Assembly: GCA_015655335.1 (NCBI GenBank)
Contig: JAATFF010000106.1
Span: 1 to 64,000 of the forward strand
Origin: Lysobacterales bacterium
GTDB lineage: Bacteria > Pseudomonadota > Gammaproteobacteria > Xanthomonadales > Rhodanobacteraceae
Direction: 5' to 3'
Length of the DNA stretch: 64,000 bases
A model generated the notes under the pieces. The model searched no databases and was not told the DNA's origin. It worked only from the letters and a program-made list of their open reading frames with translations. This document shows, one piece after another, positions 40,655 through 50,677 of this stretch. Within the stretch, counting starts at the first letter, position 1, and the number at the start of each line of letters is the position of its first letter. Position numbers and translations under genes: made by a program.

Positions 40655-41593
40655 TCAATTTGTTGACGGCGTCATCAGCTCCAAGACGGTTTTCGCCAAT
40701 AAATCCGGCTGGAACTTAGCGATAAAGCGATCGGCGCCCACATCGCGCACCAACGTTTCATTGAATACGCCGCTCAACGAACTGTGCAGCACCACCTTAA
40801 GCCCGCGTAACGCTGGCGTTTCGCGAATGGCACGGGTCAGCGCATAGCCGTCCAGGCGCGGCATTTCGATATCCGAAATCACCACAGTGATTTTTTCATC
40901 GTCTCCATCGGCCATCTCGGTCAACAGTTCCAAGGCTTCGCAGCCGTTCTGCGCCACGACGCATTCGATATTCATCTGCTTGAAAAGATTTACCAGACGC
41001 AGGCGTGCAACGGTCGAATCGTCCACCACCATGATGCGGCGCGGACTCAGATGCCGTTGTTCGGCTTCTTCCTGGAGGCGATGGGAAATATCGGCCGGCG
41101 CACCATCGATGCTGGCCAGTACGTGCTCCACATCGACCACCGCCATCAGCTGCCCGTCGATGCGGCTGACCGCGCTGACGCGACCGCCGAAGCCGAGCGT
41201 GCTGGACGGCGCTTCGAGCGACTCGCCCGTGCAATGCACGATGCGCTGGAAATCGGCGACCAGGAAGCCCTGCACGGTGCGGCTGAATTCCGTCACCACC
41301 AGGTGTGCCGAGTCCACGGCGGCCAGCGGCGGATAACCAAGCGCCGCGGCCAGATCGATCACCGGAATGGTCTTGCCGCGATAATCGAAACTCCCCGCCA
41401 GCCATTCGTGCATGCCAGGCAGACGTTCCATCGGCGGCTTGCGCAACACCTCGCGCACCTTGAAGACATTGAGGCCGAAAAGCTGCGTGCCGCTCAGGTG
41501 GAACAGCAGCATGGCGACACGGTTGTGGCCAGCCAGTCGGGTATGACTCTCCACGCTGTCCATCAATGCCACGCCGGTCATGGTGTTCCTCAT
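40655..41593 (-). CDS. cheV: Chemotaxis coupling protein CheV (CheW + receiver)
   Basis: CheW-like N-terminus, RRIMVVDDSTVARLRLVNLF receiver. Confidence 0.93.
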   Translation of the reverse strand: MRNTMTGVALMDSVESHTRLAGHNRVAMLLFHLSGTQLFGLNVFKVREVLRKPPMERLPGMHEWLAGSFDYRGKTIPVIDLAAALGYPPLAAVDSAHLVVTEFSRTVQGFLVADFQRIVHCTGESLEAPSSTLGFGGRVSAVSRIDGQLMAVVDVEHVLASIDGAPADISHRLQEEAEQRHLSPRRIMVVDDSTVARLRLVNLFKQMNIECVVAQNGCEALELLTEMADGDDEKITVVISDIEMPRLDGYALTRAIRETPALRGLKVVLHSSLSGVFNETLVRDVGADRFIAKFQPDLLAKTVLELMTPSTN

Positions 41594-41632
41594 TTGTGCC
41601 GTGAGCCGATCGTCAGGACAGCTCGTTCGTGC

Positions 41633-41659
41633 TTATCGGCCTTCGCTGGCGAGACTTGA
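41633..41659 (-). promoter_or_regulatory. Sigma28 promoter for cheV
   Basis: Minus strand TCAAGTCT-N11-GCCGATAA. Confidence 0.78.
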
Positions 41660-41693
41660 GTTGCAGCGCGGATATCGCACCTTCGTCTTGTCG

Positions 41694-41709
41694 TGGCACA
41701 CGCCTTGCT
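41694..41709 (+). promoter_or_regulatory. Sigma54 promoter for the MCP-like/flgA operon
   Basis: TGGCACACGCCTTGCT; 62 nt upstream of ATG 41771. Confidence 0.82.
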
Positions 41710-41770
41710 TCCTCAAGTTCCGACGAATCCCGACGATGTTGTGGAACACACGAATGGAATTGCTCCGCCT

Positions 41771-43081
41771 ATGAGTCTGATCCGCAGCCAGCATGTGGCC
41801 GCCCTGACGCAAGCCGCCCTCGCCGGAAACGAAGGCGAGCTGGCGCGGCTGAGCCGCAAACATCCCGTGGCGGCCAGCCTGCTCGCGCCGTTGTTCGCGC
41901 GGGTGATGCCGCGTGCGCCCGCCGCGGTGGCCCTGCAATCGTTGGAACAACAGAGCCTGGTGCTGACCCACTCCCAGACGCTTCATCGCGAGCAATCGGC
42001 GCTGGAGAAGTCGATCGGGGAGAGCCGCGACAGCGTCGGGCAGTTGACGGAACACGGCGCCGGGATGTCGACGACCCTGCAGCAAGCCCAGGGCGGCATC
42101 GAACAAGCCGCCAAAGCCAGCAACCAAAGCACCGCAAGCGTGGGCGAGTTGAACGGTCAGCTGCGCCTGCTGCGCAGCGCGCTGTCGGCGATGAACCAGA
42201 ATCAGAGCCTGCTGACCGAACAAGTAGCGCAGATCCGCACCTTGACCACCAGCGTGCAGGAAATTGCGCATCAGACCAATTTGGTCGCCCTCAACGCCGC
42301 GATCGAAGCGGCGCGCGCGGGCGATGCCGGCCGCGGCTTCGCCGTGGTGGCCGACGAAGTGAAACAGCTGGCGGAAAAAACCACGCAGGCCACGGCGGAA
42401 ATCGAGACCGTGACCGGCTCCATCGGCGAATTTTCCCGGCAGATGAACGGCAACGTGCAACTGGGCCTGCAAAGGCTGGAGCGCGCGCAGACCGGCGTCG
42501 GCGAAACGGAACGTTTCCTGCAGCATGGCGGCGAAGCCTTGCAGAACAGCAACGAGCGTTTGCGTTCGCTACGTGAAGCGCAAGACGCATCGCATGTGCG
42601 TGCCACCACGATGAAGGCCACGCTGGGCGCCTTGCAGCGCCGCGCGTACGAAGCCCGTCGCCACGGCGAATCGCTCGGTCGCGCAGCGGCGCTGGCGCAT
42701 CGTTTGTGTTTAAGCTGGCTGGAAGGCGAAAGCGGCAACGATATCGCCAGCCTCAGCCTTACCGTGCGCGAGTCCGTGCTCGGCCTGCGTCAGAGCATCG
42801 AGCTGGCATTGCAGGAACCCACTTCGCTGGACCGCCGCTGGTTCGACACCGATGTACTGCAACGCAGTCTCAACCGGCTCACCGCACGCCATCAGCAACA
42901 TCCTTCTTGCGAGACCTTGCGCGTATCGGCAGTGCGCTTGCAGGAACACAGCCATGCCTTCCTTGAGCTGCTGAACAACGGGCAGTTCGACCTGGCCGCG
43001 CAGGTATCCGGCAAATTCGAAACCGAGCGCGACATCATCAACAATCAATTGGCCGCGATGATCGCCGACGACCTTCCATGA
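41771..43081 (+). CDS. Soluble methyl-accepting chemotaxis-like signalling protein without TM or obvious sensor domain
   Basis: [43 protein letters not shown] signalling hairpin; 4-nt overlap with flgA. Confidence 0.9.
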   Translation: MSLIRSQHVAALTQAALAGNEGELARLSRKHPVAASLLAPLFARVMPRAPAAVALQSLEQQSLVLTHSQTLHREQSALEKSIGESRDSVGQLTEHGAGMSTTLQQAQGGIEQAAKASNQSTASVGELNGQLRLLRSALSAMNQNQSLLTEQVAQIRTLTTSVQEIAHQTNLVALNAAIEAARAGDAGRGFAVVADEVKQLAEKTTQATAEIETVTGSIGEFSRQMNGNVQLGLQRLERAQTGVGETERFLQHGGEALQNSNERLRSLREAQDASHVRATTMKATLGALQRRAYEARRHGESLGRAAALAHRLCLSWLEGESGNDIASLSLTVRESVLGLRQSIELALQEPTSLDRRWFDTDVLQRSLNRLTARHQQHPSCETLRVSAVRLQEHSHAFLELLNNGQFDLAAQVSGKFETERDIINNQLAAMIADDLP

Positions 43082-43770
43082 AACGACTCGCGACCGCCCT
43101 GCTGTTCACGCTTACCGCCATTGCCAACGCCGCGCTGGCCGACACGACGTCGGCTCAATTGCGCGCCGTGGCCGAACAGGCGGTGCGTGCGCAGTACGCG
43201 GACGCGGGGAGTCGAGTGGTCATTGCGCCGGCCACGCTCAATGCGCGCCTGCATCTGGCCAGCTGTCCGCATGCGTTGCAGACCCATCTGCCGACCCGCC
43301 AGGGAACGCCGTCGCGCGTTGCCGTATCGGTCAGCTGCAGCGGCAGTCCGGGCTGGACCATCCAGGTGCCGGTGCAGATGCAGGTATTCCGCCAGGTGCT
43401 GGTTACCAGCCGCCCATTGGCGCGCGGGGATATCGCCGGCCCGGCCGACGTGCACACCGAAGAACGCGACGTGGGCCGACTGGGTTATGGATATGTGGAA
43501 AGCCTCGACCAGATTACCGGCCACTCGCTGGCCAGGCCGCTGATCGCGGGCATCGTGCTGGAACCGGGCGACCTAAACGGCCGCCAGACGGTGCATGCCG
43601 GCGAAGAAGTCGCCCTGATCGCGCAAATCGAGGGGATCGAGGTTCGCACCTCCGGCATGGCCCTGGACGGCGGCGATACCGGCGCCCACCTGCGGGTGCG
43701 CAACGGCAATTCCGGCCGGATCATCGATGGCGTGGTGCTGGGAGCGGGCGAGGTCCAGGCACTCCCTTAA
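43078..43770 (+). CDS. flgA: Flagellar P-ring assembly chaperone FlgA
   Basis: Signal peptide, SAF-like domain ([21 protein letters not shown]), 230 aa. Confidence 0.94.
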   Translation: MKRLATALLFTLTAIANAALADTTSAQLRAVAEQAVRAQYADAGSRVVIAPATLNARLHLASCPHALQTHLPTRQGTPSRVAVSVSCSGSPGWTIQVPVQMQVFRQVLVTSRPLARGDIAGPADVHTEERDVGRLGYGYVESLDQITGHSLARPLIAGIVLEPGDLNGRQTVHAGEEVALIAQIEGIEVRTSGMALDGGDTGAHLRVRNGNSGRIIDGVVLGAGEVQALP

Positions 43771-43808
43771 CAAATTACGACCAGAGATACTGATGCGATC
43801 GGCAGGCT

Positions 43809-43835
43809 TAAAGTTTTCCCGGGGGACGCCGATAC
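43809..43835 (+). promoter_or_regulatory. Sigma28 promoter for flgM
   Basis: TAAAGTTT-N11-GCCGATAC. Confidence 0.88.
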
Positions 43836-43875
43836 CCCTTACAGGGTCCATCCTCACACGAGAATCCTAAGGATC

Positions 43876-44187
43876 ATGAACACCACTATTTCGTCAAACG
43901 GATTGCCGCAACTCCCGCTGGCCAACACCAGCACGGATACCAGCGCCAGCCAAGCCTCGACGACCACGTCCGCCACCAGTTCGGCAGCCGTGACACCCGA
44001 CGACAGCGTCAAGCTGACCGATTCGGCCCGCGCCCTGCAGCAAGCCAGCAGGACCGACAGCCCGGTCGACACCGCGAAGGTCGAGCAGATCAAGCAGTCG
44101 CTGGCCGCCGGCACCTATAAGGTGGACGCGAACGCCATCGCCGATCGTCTCACCTCGATGGAAAGCCAGATCAACGGCACCTCATGA
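43876..44187 (+). CDS. flgM: Anti-sigma28 factor FlgM
   Basis: VDTAKVEQIKQSLAAGTYKVDANAIADRLTSME. Confidence 0.95.
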   Translation: MNTTISSNGLPQLPLANTSTDTSASQASTTTSATSSAAVTPDDSVKLTDSARALQQASRTDSPVDTAKVEQIKQSLAAGTYKVDANAIADRLTSMESQINGTS

Positions 44188-44188
44188 C

Positions 44189-44635
44189 ATGAGCTCGAAC
44201 TTGCAGGCCGAAATGGGTGCCGCGTTGCGCACCGTCCTCGATGAGATGGGCGCGACCACCGCGCAGCTGATCACCGTTCTGGACGAGGAGCGCGAAGCGC
44301 TCAATAGCGCCGACGCCAAAGCGCTCAATCGCGCCGGCGAGGCCAAGCAAATGCTGATGCGCAGACTCGAACAACTCGATGTCGAACGCCTGCACCTGAG
44401 CAACACCTCCAGCGAAGCGGCGCAGCAAATGGAATCCACCTGGCGGGAACTGCTGAAATCGCTAGCCACCTGCCGCGACAAGAACCAGCGCAATGGCGCG
44501 CTTGTCGGCCAGCGACTGACGCAAGTGCGACGTGCGCTTTCCGTGCTCACCGGCACTGATGCGCAAACCGGTACCTATGGCCAGAACGGAGCCGTCCACA
44601 ACACACATCGCTCAGTCCCGCTTGCGCAGGCCTGA
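44189..44635 (+). CDS. flgN: Flagellar chaperone FlgN
   Basis: 148 aa helical protein directly after flgM. Confidence 0.9.
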   Translation: MSSNLQAEMGAALRTVLDEMGATTAQLITVLDEEREALNSADAKALNRAGEAKQMLMRRLEQLDVERLHLSNTSSEAAQQMESTWRELLKSLATCRDKNQRNGALVGQRLTQVRRALSVLTGTDAQTGTYGQNGAVHNTHRSVPLAQA

Positions 44636-44709
44636 TATGTCATTCCCCTCGTGCGTCGGGTACGCGCCCGCGCCACGGTAGTTGCCTCACCCTTGCCCGG
44701 TATCGATTC

Positions 44710-45996
44710 ATGACGACGAGTACAGCTCCCGCGATCCCCACGCCAAGCAACGACGTCGCCAACTCCCTCAGCGACATGCTGCTGCCGGTAGTACGCAGCC
44801 CGATGCTGGATCGCGACGAAGAGCTGTTCGCCTACGAACTGGTGTTCTATCGCCAAGGCGCAGGCACCGACGCCGACACCACGTTATCGGGTGGCATCGT
44901 TTCCGGCATTACCGATGGTGCGATCACGCGATTGGTGCGTGGCAACCGCGCCTTCATGCGCGTGTCGCGGTCACTATTACTGGAACAGACCGATATCCTG
45001 GCGCACACGCCGCGCCTGGGCGTCATCATCGATCCCTTTCAGGTCCGCGATGCAGCGTTGGTGCAGCGCTTGCAGCAACTCACGTTGCGCAACTGCCCGC
45101 TGATGCTCGACCTCGGCGACGTCGACCCCGCCGCGTGCGAACCTCACGGCCCACTCGAACCCTTGCTGCGACTGGCGCGTTATGTGCGCATCGACGCCAA
45201 AGCGTTGGACGCCGACACGTTGACTGCGCGCGCCACGCAATTGTACGAGCGCGGTCTCGGCGTCATCGCCGGCAACGTCGACGACCATCTCACGTACGGT
45301 CGCTGCAAAAACCTGTCATTCCAGGCCATCCAAGGACGCTACTTGCTGGTGCCGCAGCAAATCGAAGTGCCGGTGCTGACACCCAATCGCCTGAGCTTGC
45401 TGCGCCTGATGGGCGCGCTGCAGGAAAGCCATGCGGGACCGGTGGAATTGGGCGAAATCATTCGCGACGACGCCGTGCTCAGCTACAAGCTGCTCGGCTG
45501 CGTCAATTCCGCTTACTTCGCACTACCGCGCCAACTGAAATCCATCCAGCAAGCCGCGATCTTTTTCGGCCTTGCGCGCATGCGCAATTGGATCAACACC
45601 ATGGCGCTGAGCAGCATGGACGACCGCCCGCCGGAACTACTGCGCGCCGCGCTGATTCGCGCACACATGTGCGAAAAGCTGGCCCACGGCATGCCTACCG
45701 AACAACAGGACATGGCCTTCATGGCAGGGCTGCTTTCGCTGCTCGATACGCTACTGTGCGCGCCAATGGAATTTGTATTGAGCCATCTGCCGTTGGCGCC
45801 GGAGATTCGCGAAGCGCTCGTGGAAGAACGCGGACCGTTTGCGCCATTGCTTGAGCAGATCTACGCCTGGGAGGCGGGAGATCTGCGCACCAATCATATG
45901 CAGCCGCAGAATATTCGGAAGATGGCGGGGGCGTATTTTTCGGCTACGCAGTGGGCGGATCAGGTTTATTCGTTTGCTGAGCAGCGAGCGAACTAA
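44710..45996 (+). CDS. EAL-like/HDOD signalling protein (YuxH-type), EAL region apparently degenerate
   Basis: ELFAYELVFYRQG N-terminus; HDOD: IIRDDAVLSYKLLGCVNSAYFALPRQLKSIQQAAIFFG. Confidence 0.82.
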   Translation: MTTSTAPAIPTPSNDVANSLSDMLLPVVRSPMLDRDEELFAYELVFYRQGAGTDADTTLSGGIVSGITDGAITRLVRGNRAFMRVSRSLLLEQTDILAHTPRLGVIIDPFQVRDAALVQRLQQLTLRNCPLMLDLGDVDPAACEPHGPLEPLLRLARYVRIDAKALDADTLTARATQLYERGLGVIAGNVDDHLTYGRCKNLSFQAIQGRYLLVPQQIEVPVLTPNRLSLLRLMGALQESHAGPVELGEIIRDDAVLSYKLLGCVNSAYFALPRQLKSIQQAAIFFGLARMRNWINTMALSSMDDRPPELLRAALIRAHMCEKLAHGMPTEQQDMAFMAGLLSLLDTLLCAPMEFVLSHLPLAPEIREALVEERGPFAPLLEQIYAWEAGDLRTNHMQPQNIRKMAGAYFSATQWADQVYSFAEQRAN

Positions 45997-46144
45997 TTTT
46001 CATCTGAGTTCTTTGGCGAGGTTACTCGCCTGCGCAGCGAGCGTTTCGCCCTCCTGCCGGAGGCCGAATCACTTTCTCTGGCGTGCCCAACGCTAAACGG
46101 TAGCTGTTGCACAAAGCGTTGCGTTGTCTAAGCGCGTGCGAACA

Positions 46145-46171
46145 AAACGGGGTCAGGTTAAACGGGGTCAG
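46145..46171. repeat. Short tandem direct repeat aaacggggtcag with 15-nt period
   Basis: aaacggggtcag at 46145-46156 and 46160-46171. Confidence 0.6.
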
Positions 46172-46331
46172 CTCTACATAGAGGAGTGTGCAACTTCCGC
46201 AATGTTCAGTCCCTGGGTGTTTGGTTACCGCGATTGGTGATTCGATCCAGGTCACACAGATCCGTTGTTCATCTCGATACACAACACAACAAGTGTGTTC
46301 GCCGAAAACTTATCGGTATAAATGCCTCCGA

Positions 46332-47063
46332 TCAGACCTGCGCTCTGCCGCCATCGACGAATAGTTCGATGCCCGTGATGAAACTGGAGTCGTCCGAGGC
46401 AAGGAACAGCGCCGCCTTGGCAATCTCCTCGGAGGTGCCCATGCGTCCCATCGGAATGGTGGACACGATCCTCTCAATGGCCTCAGGAGGTTGTTGCTCC
46501 ACCATCGGTGTTTCGGTGGGGCCCGGGCTGAGGACGTTAGAGCGGATGTGGCGGTCCTTCAACTCGACGGTCCACGCGCGAACGAAATTTCGAACGGCGG
46601 CCTTCGTTGCACCATAAACCCAAAAAGCGGGTGTTCCTTTGGCGCTGGCAACCGAGCCCGTGATGATGATGGAACCTCCGTCATTCAATAGGGGGAGGGC
46701 CTTTTGGACCGTGAACAACGCTCCCTTCACGTTGATGTTGAACAGCTGATCGAAGTGTTCCTCAGTGATGCTGCCCAACGGCGCAAATTCAGCGAAACCG
46801 GCATTGGCGAAAACGATGTCGATTCGACGCTCTTGCGCCTGAACCGTTTCGTACAGTCGATCCAGATCAGTCAATTTGGAGACATCCCCCTGGACGCCCA
46901 TAACGTTGTTCCCGATGGCGTTCACTGCCTCGTCTAGCTCCTTCTGACGACGACCCGTGATGAAGACGTAGGCGCCTTCTTCAACGAAGAGCTTCGCCGC
47001 AGCGAAGCCTATTCCTGTGGCGCCACCCGTAATGATCGCCACTTTTCCTTGCAATTTACCCAC
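46332..47063 (-). CDS. SDR family oxidoreductase (GTG start)
   Basis: VAIITGGATGIGFAAAKLF, NAGFAEF, YGATKAAV motifs. Confidence 0.9.
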   Translation of the reverse strand: MGKLQGKVAIITGGATGIGFAAAKLFVEEGAYVFITGRRQKELDEAVNAIGNNVMGVQGDVSKLTDLDRLYETVQAQERRIDIVFANAGFAEFAPLGSITEEHFDQLFNINVKGALFTVQKALPLLNDGGSIIITGSVASAKGTPAFWVYGATKAAVRNFVRAWTVELKDRHIRSNVLSPGPTETPMVEQQPPEAIERIVSTIPMGRMGTSEEIAKAALFLASDDSSFITGIELFVDGGRAQV

Positions 47064-47109
47064 TAGTCTTCACTCCTGTTGCATGTTTTTCCGGCACTGC
47101 ACGACGAGG

Positions 47110-47613
47110 TTTACGATATACCGAAATGTCGGCGGCGGTGAACATCTCGCCGGCAAGATAGGGTGTATGCGCGAGCTGACGCGTCACCAACGTCAGTCGG
47201 CTCTCGAAAACGCTTAGCGCTTGGCCGGCGCTCCAGTTCTGCCGCTCGGATTATGGTGCGAAATGGCGGGCACCCACGACGAAATAGATGGAGGCCGCGA
47301 GACCCGCTTCGCCGAGGTGAAGGAACTGTTGGTAAGCGGGGAAGGCAGGATCGTGCGGGGCGGGCGCGAGCGGCGTCGGCCCGTAGCGAGCTATCAGGTA
47401 TTCCATGATCGCAATGGACTCGACCATCGTGACGTCGCCATCTTGAATCGCAGGAATGAAACCGGCGGGATTGATGGCCAGGAACTCCGCGTCGTCTTCG
47501 ACACCGGCTAGTAGATCCACTGGCCTCAGCCGGTACGCGAGCCCCATCTCCTCCAGCAGCCAGACGACCCGAAAACCCCTTCCTTCGCCAAATACGGTGA
47601 TCATCTTTCGCAA
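47110..47613 (-). pseudogene. Glutathione S-transferase pseudogene: internal TAA plus 3' truncation
   Basis: GST N-domain ORF 47251-47613; same frame continues past TAA (47251-47253) as SERQNWSAGQALSVFESRLTLVTRQLAHTPYLAGEMFTAADIS, then unrelated sequence. Confidence 0.85.
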
Positions 47614-47887
47614 TCCTTCTTTGACTCGGCCTTATCGACCCTACTTCGGAAAGACGAATGGGAACTTCGAAAATCGACATCTTCGGCGGGATTTGTCGTG
47701 GAGATAGTACAAACCTTTGCTGCACACGTTTTGGACCCGTTGCCAAACTAGTAAGCGAGTAAGCGAGTAAGCGCCGAAGTTTCTGCTCCAAAGAAGAAGA
47801 GAGCCAACTGCTGTAGGCAAACTCATCCCCGGCCCTGACCGTTGCAGGCGCGGTCAGGAGAACCAATGTGCCCCGGCGGAGCTGTAA

Positions 47888-50314
47888 GTGAACCTGTTGT
47901 ACGGCAGAATGAATCGATATTTGACGCTACTGGGGCATTTCATGCGTACGTCGTTCTGCATTCTCGGAATCTGCCTGGCGTTTTTTCTAAATACGTCTCT
48001 AGCTTGCGCCACAGACATCGCCGGCAATGTCGCTCGATCCGATATCGCCATCGGTCAACCCAACGTGCTTCCCAGTCAAGCGATGGGATTGGGTAACGGC
48101 GAGCTGGGCGCGGCTTTCTGGTCGGCCAATGGATTGACGATTCAACTCAATCGCATCGACACGCTGCCGTATCGGCGATCTCCCGGGCGGATAATTCTTC
48201 CGGACCTGAAGATCATGACATCCGACCGAGGCTTTCATGGCCGGCTGCGACTGTATGACGGTGTGCTTGAAGAATCCGGCGGTGGTGTCGTCTTGCGCGC
48301 CTGGGTGGATCACGATGCCGACCGCGTGGTGGTCGACATGACTGGGCTACCCACGACCTCGCTACAACACATCCAACTACGTCTGGGTGCGCAGCGCACG
48401 CCAAAGGCTTTCGTGTACCACGACAGTGGATTTCTTGCCGAAACGTGGCGTGACGATCAGCTGCCCGGCGCATCGCGGCGCGCGTTTGGATCCCTGGCGG
48501 GTGTGCGCGTATTAGGTAAGCAAGTCCACGCGGTCGTCCTCGACGCACGCACTGTTGAAGTGACCGCATACCCCGATGCCAGTGGTCACCTCAGGTTGAT
48601 CGCAGCCGCTCCATCGTTTGATGGAAGTCGTCCAGCACAAGACGTCATCCAGAATGCCTTGAATGTTGCGGTGGATCCTGCACACACCGAGCAGTGGTGG
48701 CATGCCTATTGGCAGCGAGCCTACGGCATCGAAGCGACATCGGATGATGGCGTGGCACATTACGCCGAAACGCTGCGTACGCTTTACCTGTTCGCCGCTG
48801 CTGCACATGCAGGGAGTACGTTGCCGGGTTCCCAGGCTGGTATCGCAGATCTTTTTTCATCCAGCGAAGACGATCATTTCTGGGATCCGGCCGCTTATTG
48901 GTTCTGGAACATGCGCATGCAGGTGGCCGCCAACCTCGCCGCTGGCGTACCCGAGCTCAACACCTCCGTATTTGCGCTTTACCGGAACAATCTGGACGCT
49001 ATAAAACAATGGACCGTTCATCACATGGGCGACCGATCAGGTATATGCGTACCCGAAACCATGCGTTTCAACGGAAAGGGCATTGAGTACGAAGGCGACC
49101 GTTTCCGCCCTTTCGTCATCGTGACTCACAGTTGTGATCTCGCATGGACGCCGACATCCAATGCGCGGACGTTGAGCTCGGGTGCCGAAATCGGCCTGTG
49201 GGTGTGGCGCACCTATCTGCAAACCGGAGATCGCCGTTTCCTTGAAAGAAACTATCCCTTGATGGCCGAGGCGGCGCGGTTTTTGTTGTCATATCAACAT
49301 CGCGGCGCTGATGGATTGCTGCACACATCGCCGTCCAACGCCCATGAAACGCAGATGGACGTGACCGATCCGGCAACGGATATTGCAGCGATACGTGCAC
49401 TCTACCCAGCGACGGTAGCCGCAGCACATGAGTTAAATGTCGATGCTGGATTCGCAGAGCAGTTACTGCATGCATTGGATGAAACACCAGCGCTGCCGCA
49501 GATGCCTTCATCTGCTGGTGGCGATTTAGACGGCCAGATACTGGCGGCGAGCTATGACATCCATGCTCCTTATGTAAATGGGGAGAACATCGGTCTTGAG
49601 GCGGTATGGCCGTACGGCGTGATCGGTATGGATAGCGCGCTCTTCCCCGTTGCACAGAAGACGTTTATGTTGCGCCCCTTCAAGTACGCCGCCACCTGGA
49701 GCTACGACCCGGTACAGGCTGCGCATCTGGGCCTTGGTGCCGAAGCCGCCAAGGCCATCTTCGAGTTGGTACAGCAGTATCAGGTGTACCCCAATGGCAT
49801 GGCAGCGCTGCTCCACGATATGCCCAATGAGTTTTATCTGGAGCAGACGGCCGTCACCGCGTTAGCGCTGTCCGACATATTGGTGATTCAGGACGCCGAC
49901 CATCTTGTTCGCGTCGGTCCTGCGATACCGCCGGGCTGGACGATGCACGGAACGGTGGCGATCCAGCATGGTGGTTCCGTCGAAGTGACCGCGGTGAAAG
50001 GGCAACTTGTGTCATTTACGCTAAGGAACGTCGCGCAAGCGCCACTGACATTGATGACGCCCTGGCAGAACGCCCGCATACAAGTGTGGCGAGACAACGC
50101 GCTTCAACAGACGATCACACCTCACGAAGGGCGCTTCACATTCCAACCGAGCAGCGGACATGCGTACCGATTCGCTGTATCAAGTCATTCATCCATGCCC
50201 ACGTTCGATGCACCCGCCAATGCGACGGTGAAATCGCTCGGTCGTGCATCGATCGGCCTGGACCCACCCTGCTGCGCGCCACCGGCAGGCTATGCGCCGG
50301 CATCGGACAACTAG
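47888..50314 (+). CDS. Secreted glycoside hydrolase, GH95-like (alpha-L-fucosidase family)
   Basis: GLGNGELGAAFW, LFSSSEDDHFWDPAAYWFWNMR, YLQTGDRRFLERNYPLMAEAARFLLSY; signal peptide from alternative ATG 47942. Confidence 0.68.
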   Translation: MNLLYGRMNRYLTLLGHFMRTSFCILGICLAFFLNTSLACATDIAGNVARSDIAIGQPNVLPSQAMGLGNGELGAAFWSANGLTIQLNRIDTLPYRRSPGRIILPDLKIMTSDRGFHGRLRLYDGVLEESGGGVVLRAWVDHDADRVVVDMTGLPTTSLQHIQLRLGAQRTPKAFVYHDSGFLAETWRDDQLPGASRRAFGSLAGVRVLGKQVHAVVLDARTVEVTAYPDASGHLRLIAAAPSFDGSRPAQDVIQNALNVAVDPAHTEQWWHAYWQRAYGIEATSDDGVAHYAETLRTLYLFAAAAHAGSTLPGSQAGIADLFSSSEDDHFWDPAAYWFWNMRMQVAANLAAGVPELNTSVFALYRNNLDAIKQWTVHHMGDRSGICVPETMRFNGKGIEYEGDRFRPFVIVTHSCDLAWTPTSNARTLSSGAEIGLWVWRTYLQTGDRRFLERNYPLMAEAARFLLSYQHRGADGLLHTSPSNAHETQMDVTDPATDIAAIRALYPATVAAAHELNVDAGFAEQLLHALDETPALPQMPSSAGGDLDGQILAASYDIHAPYVNGENIGLEAVWPYGVIGMDSALFPVAQKTFMLRPFKYAATWSYDPVQAAHLGLGAEAAKAIFELVQQYQVYPNGMAALLHDMPNEFYLEQTAVTALALSDILVIQDADHLVRVGPAIPPGWTMHGTVAIQHGGSVEVTAVKGQLVSFTLRNVAQAPLTLMTPWQNARIQVWRDNALQQTITPHEGRFTFQPSSGHAYRFAVSSHSSMPTFDAPANATVKSLGRASIGLDPPCCAPPAGYAPASDN

Positions 50315-50595
50315 ACGTACGTTGAGCGCATTAGTGCTAGCCCCCGACATGGGGTCACCCGAAGACTTCCGAATGGATACGGAAGATGGCGGGCCGTCAC
50401 CTGTCCGCTTTCGACGGACGCGGGCGTTCAACACCCGAATTAAGCGACGTCAGCTCGAATGAATTGTTGGGCCACCCGGTCTTCGTGTTTGAATCACACT
50501 GGTCACTGCTGTGTCGACATGGCGCTCATGTGGATGAGTCCCCACCCATGGCCGTCCAGGCCGATAAAGCTGTGCGAATACATGGCGCGATGACG

Positions 50596-50634
50596 ACCTT
50601 GCGCAGCCATCACGACGCGATGGCTGCGCAAGGT
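50596..50634. repeat. Hairpin with 16-bp perfect stem
   Basis: accttgcgcagccatc-acgacgc-gatggctgcgcaaggt. Confidence 0.85.
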
Positions 50635-50677
50635 TGCTAACGCGCAAGATTGCGCTCACCGCCAAATCGCGCTTGTA

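Noticed and set aside
47111-47866. Minus-strand ORF of 251 aa
   Set aside because: Out-of-frame reading across the GST pseudogene; the in-frame GST reading is clearly better supported.
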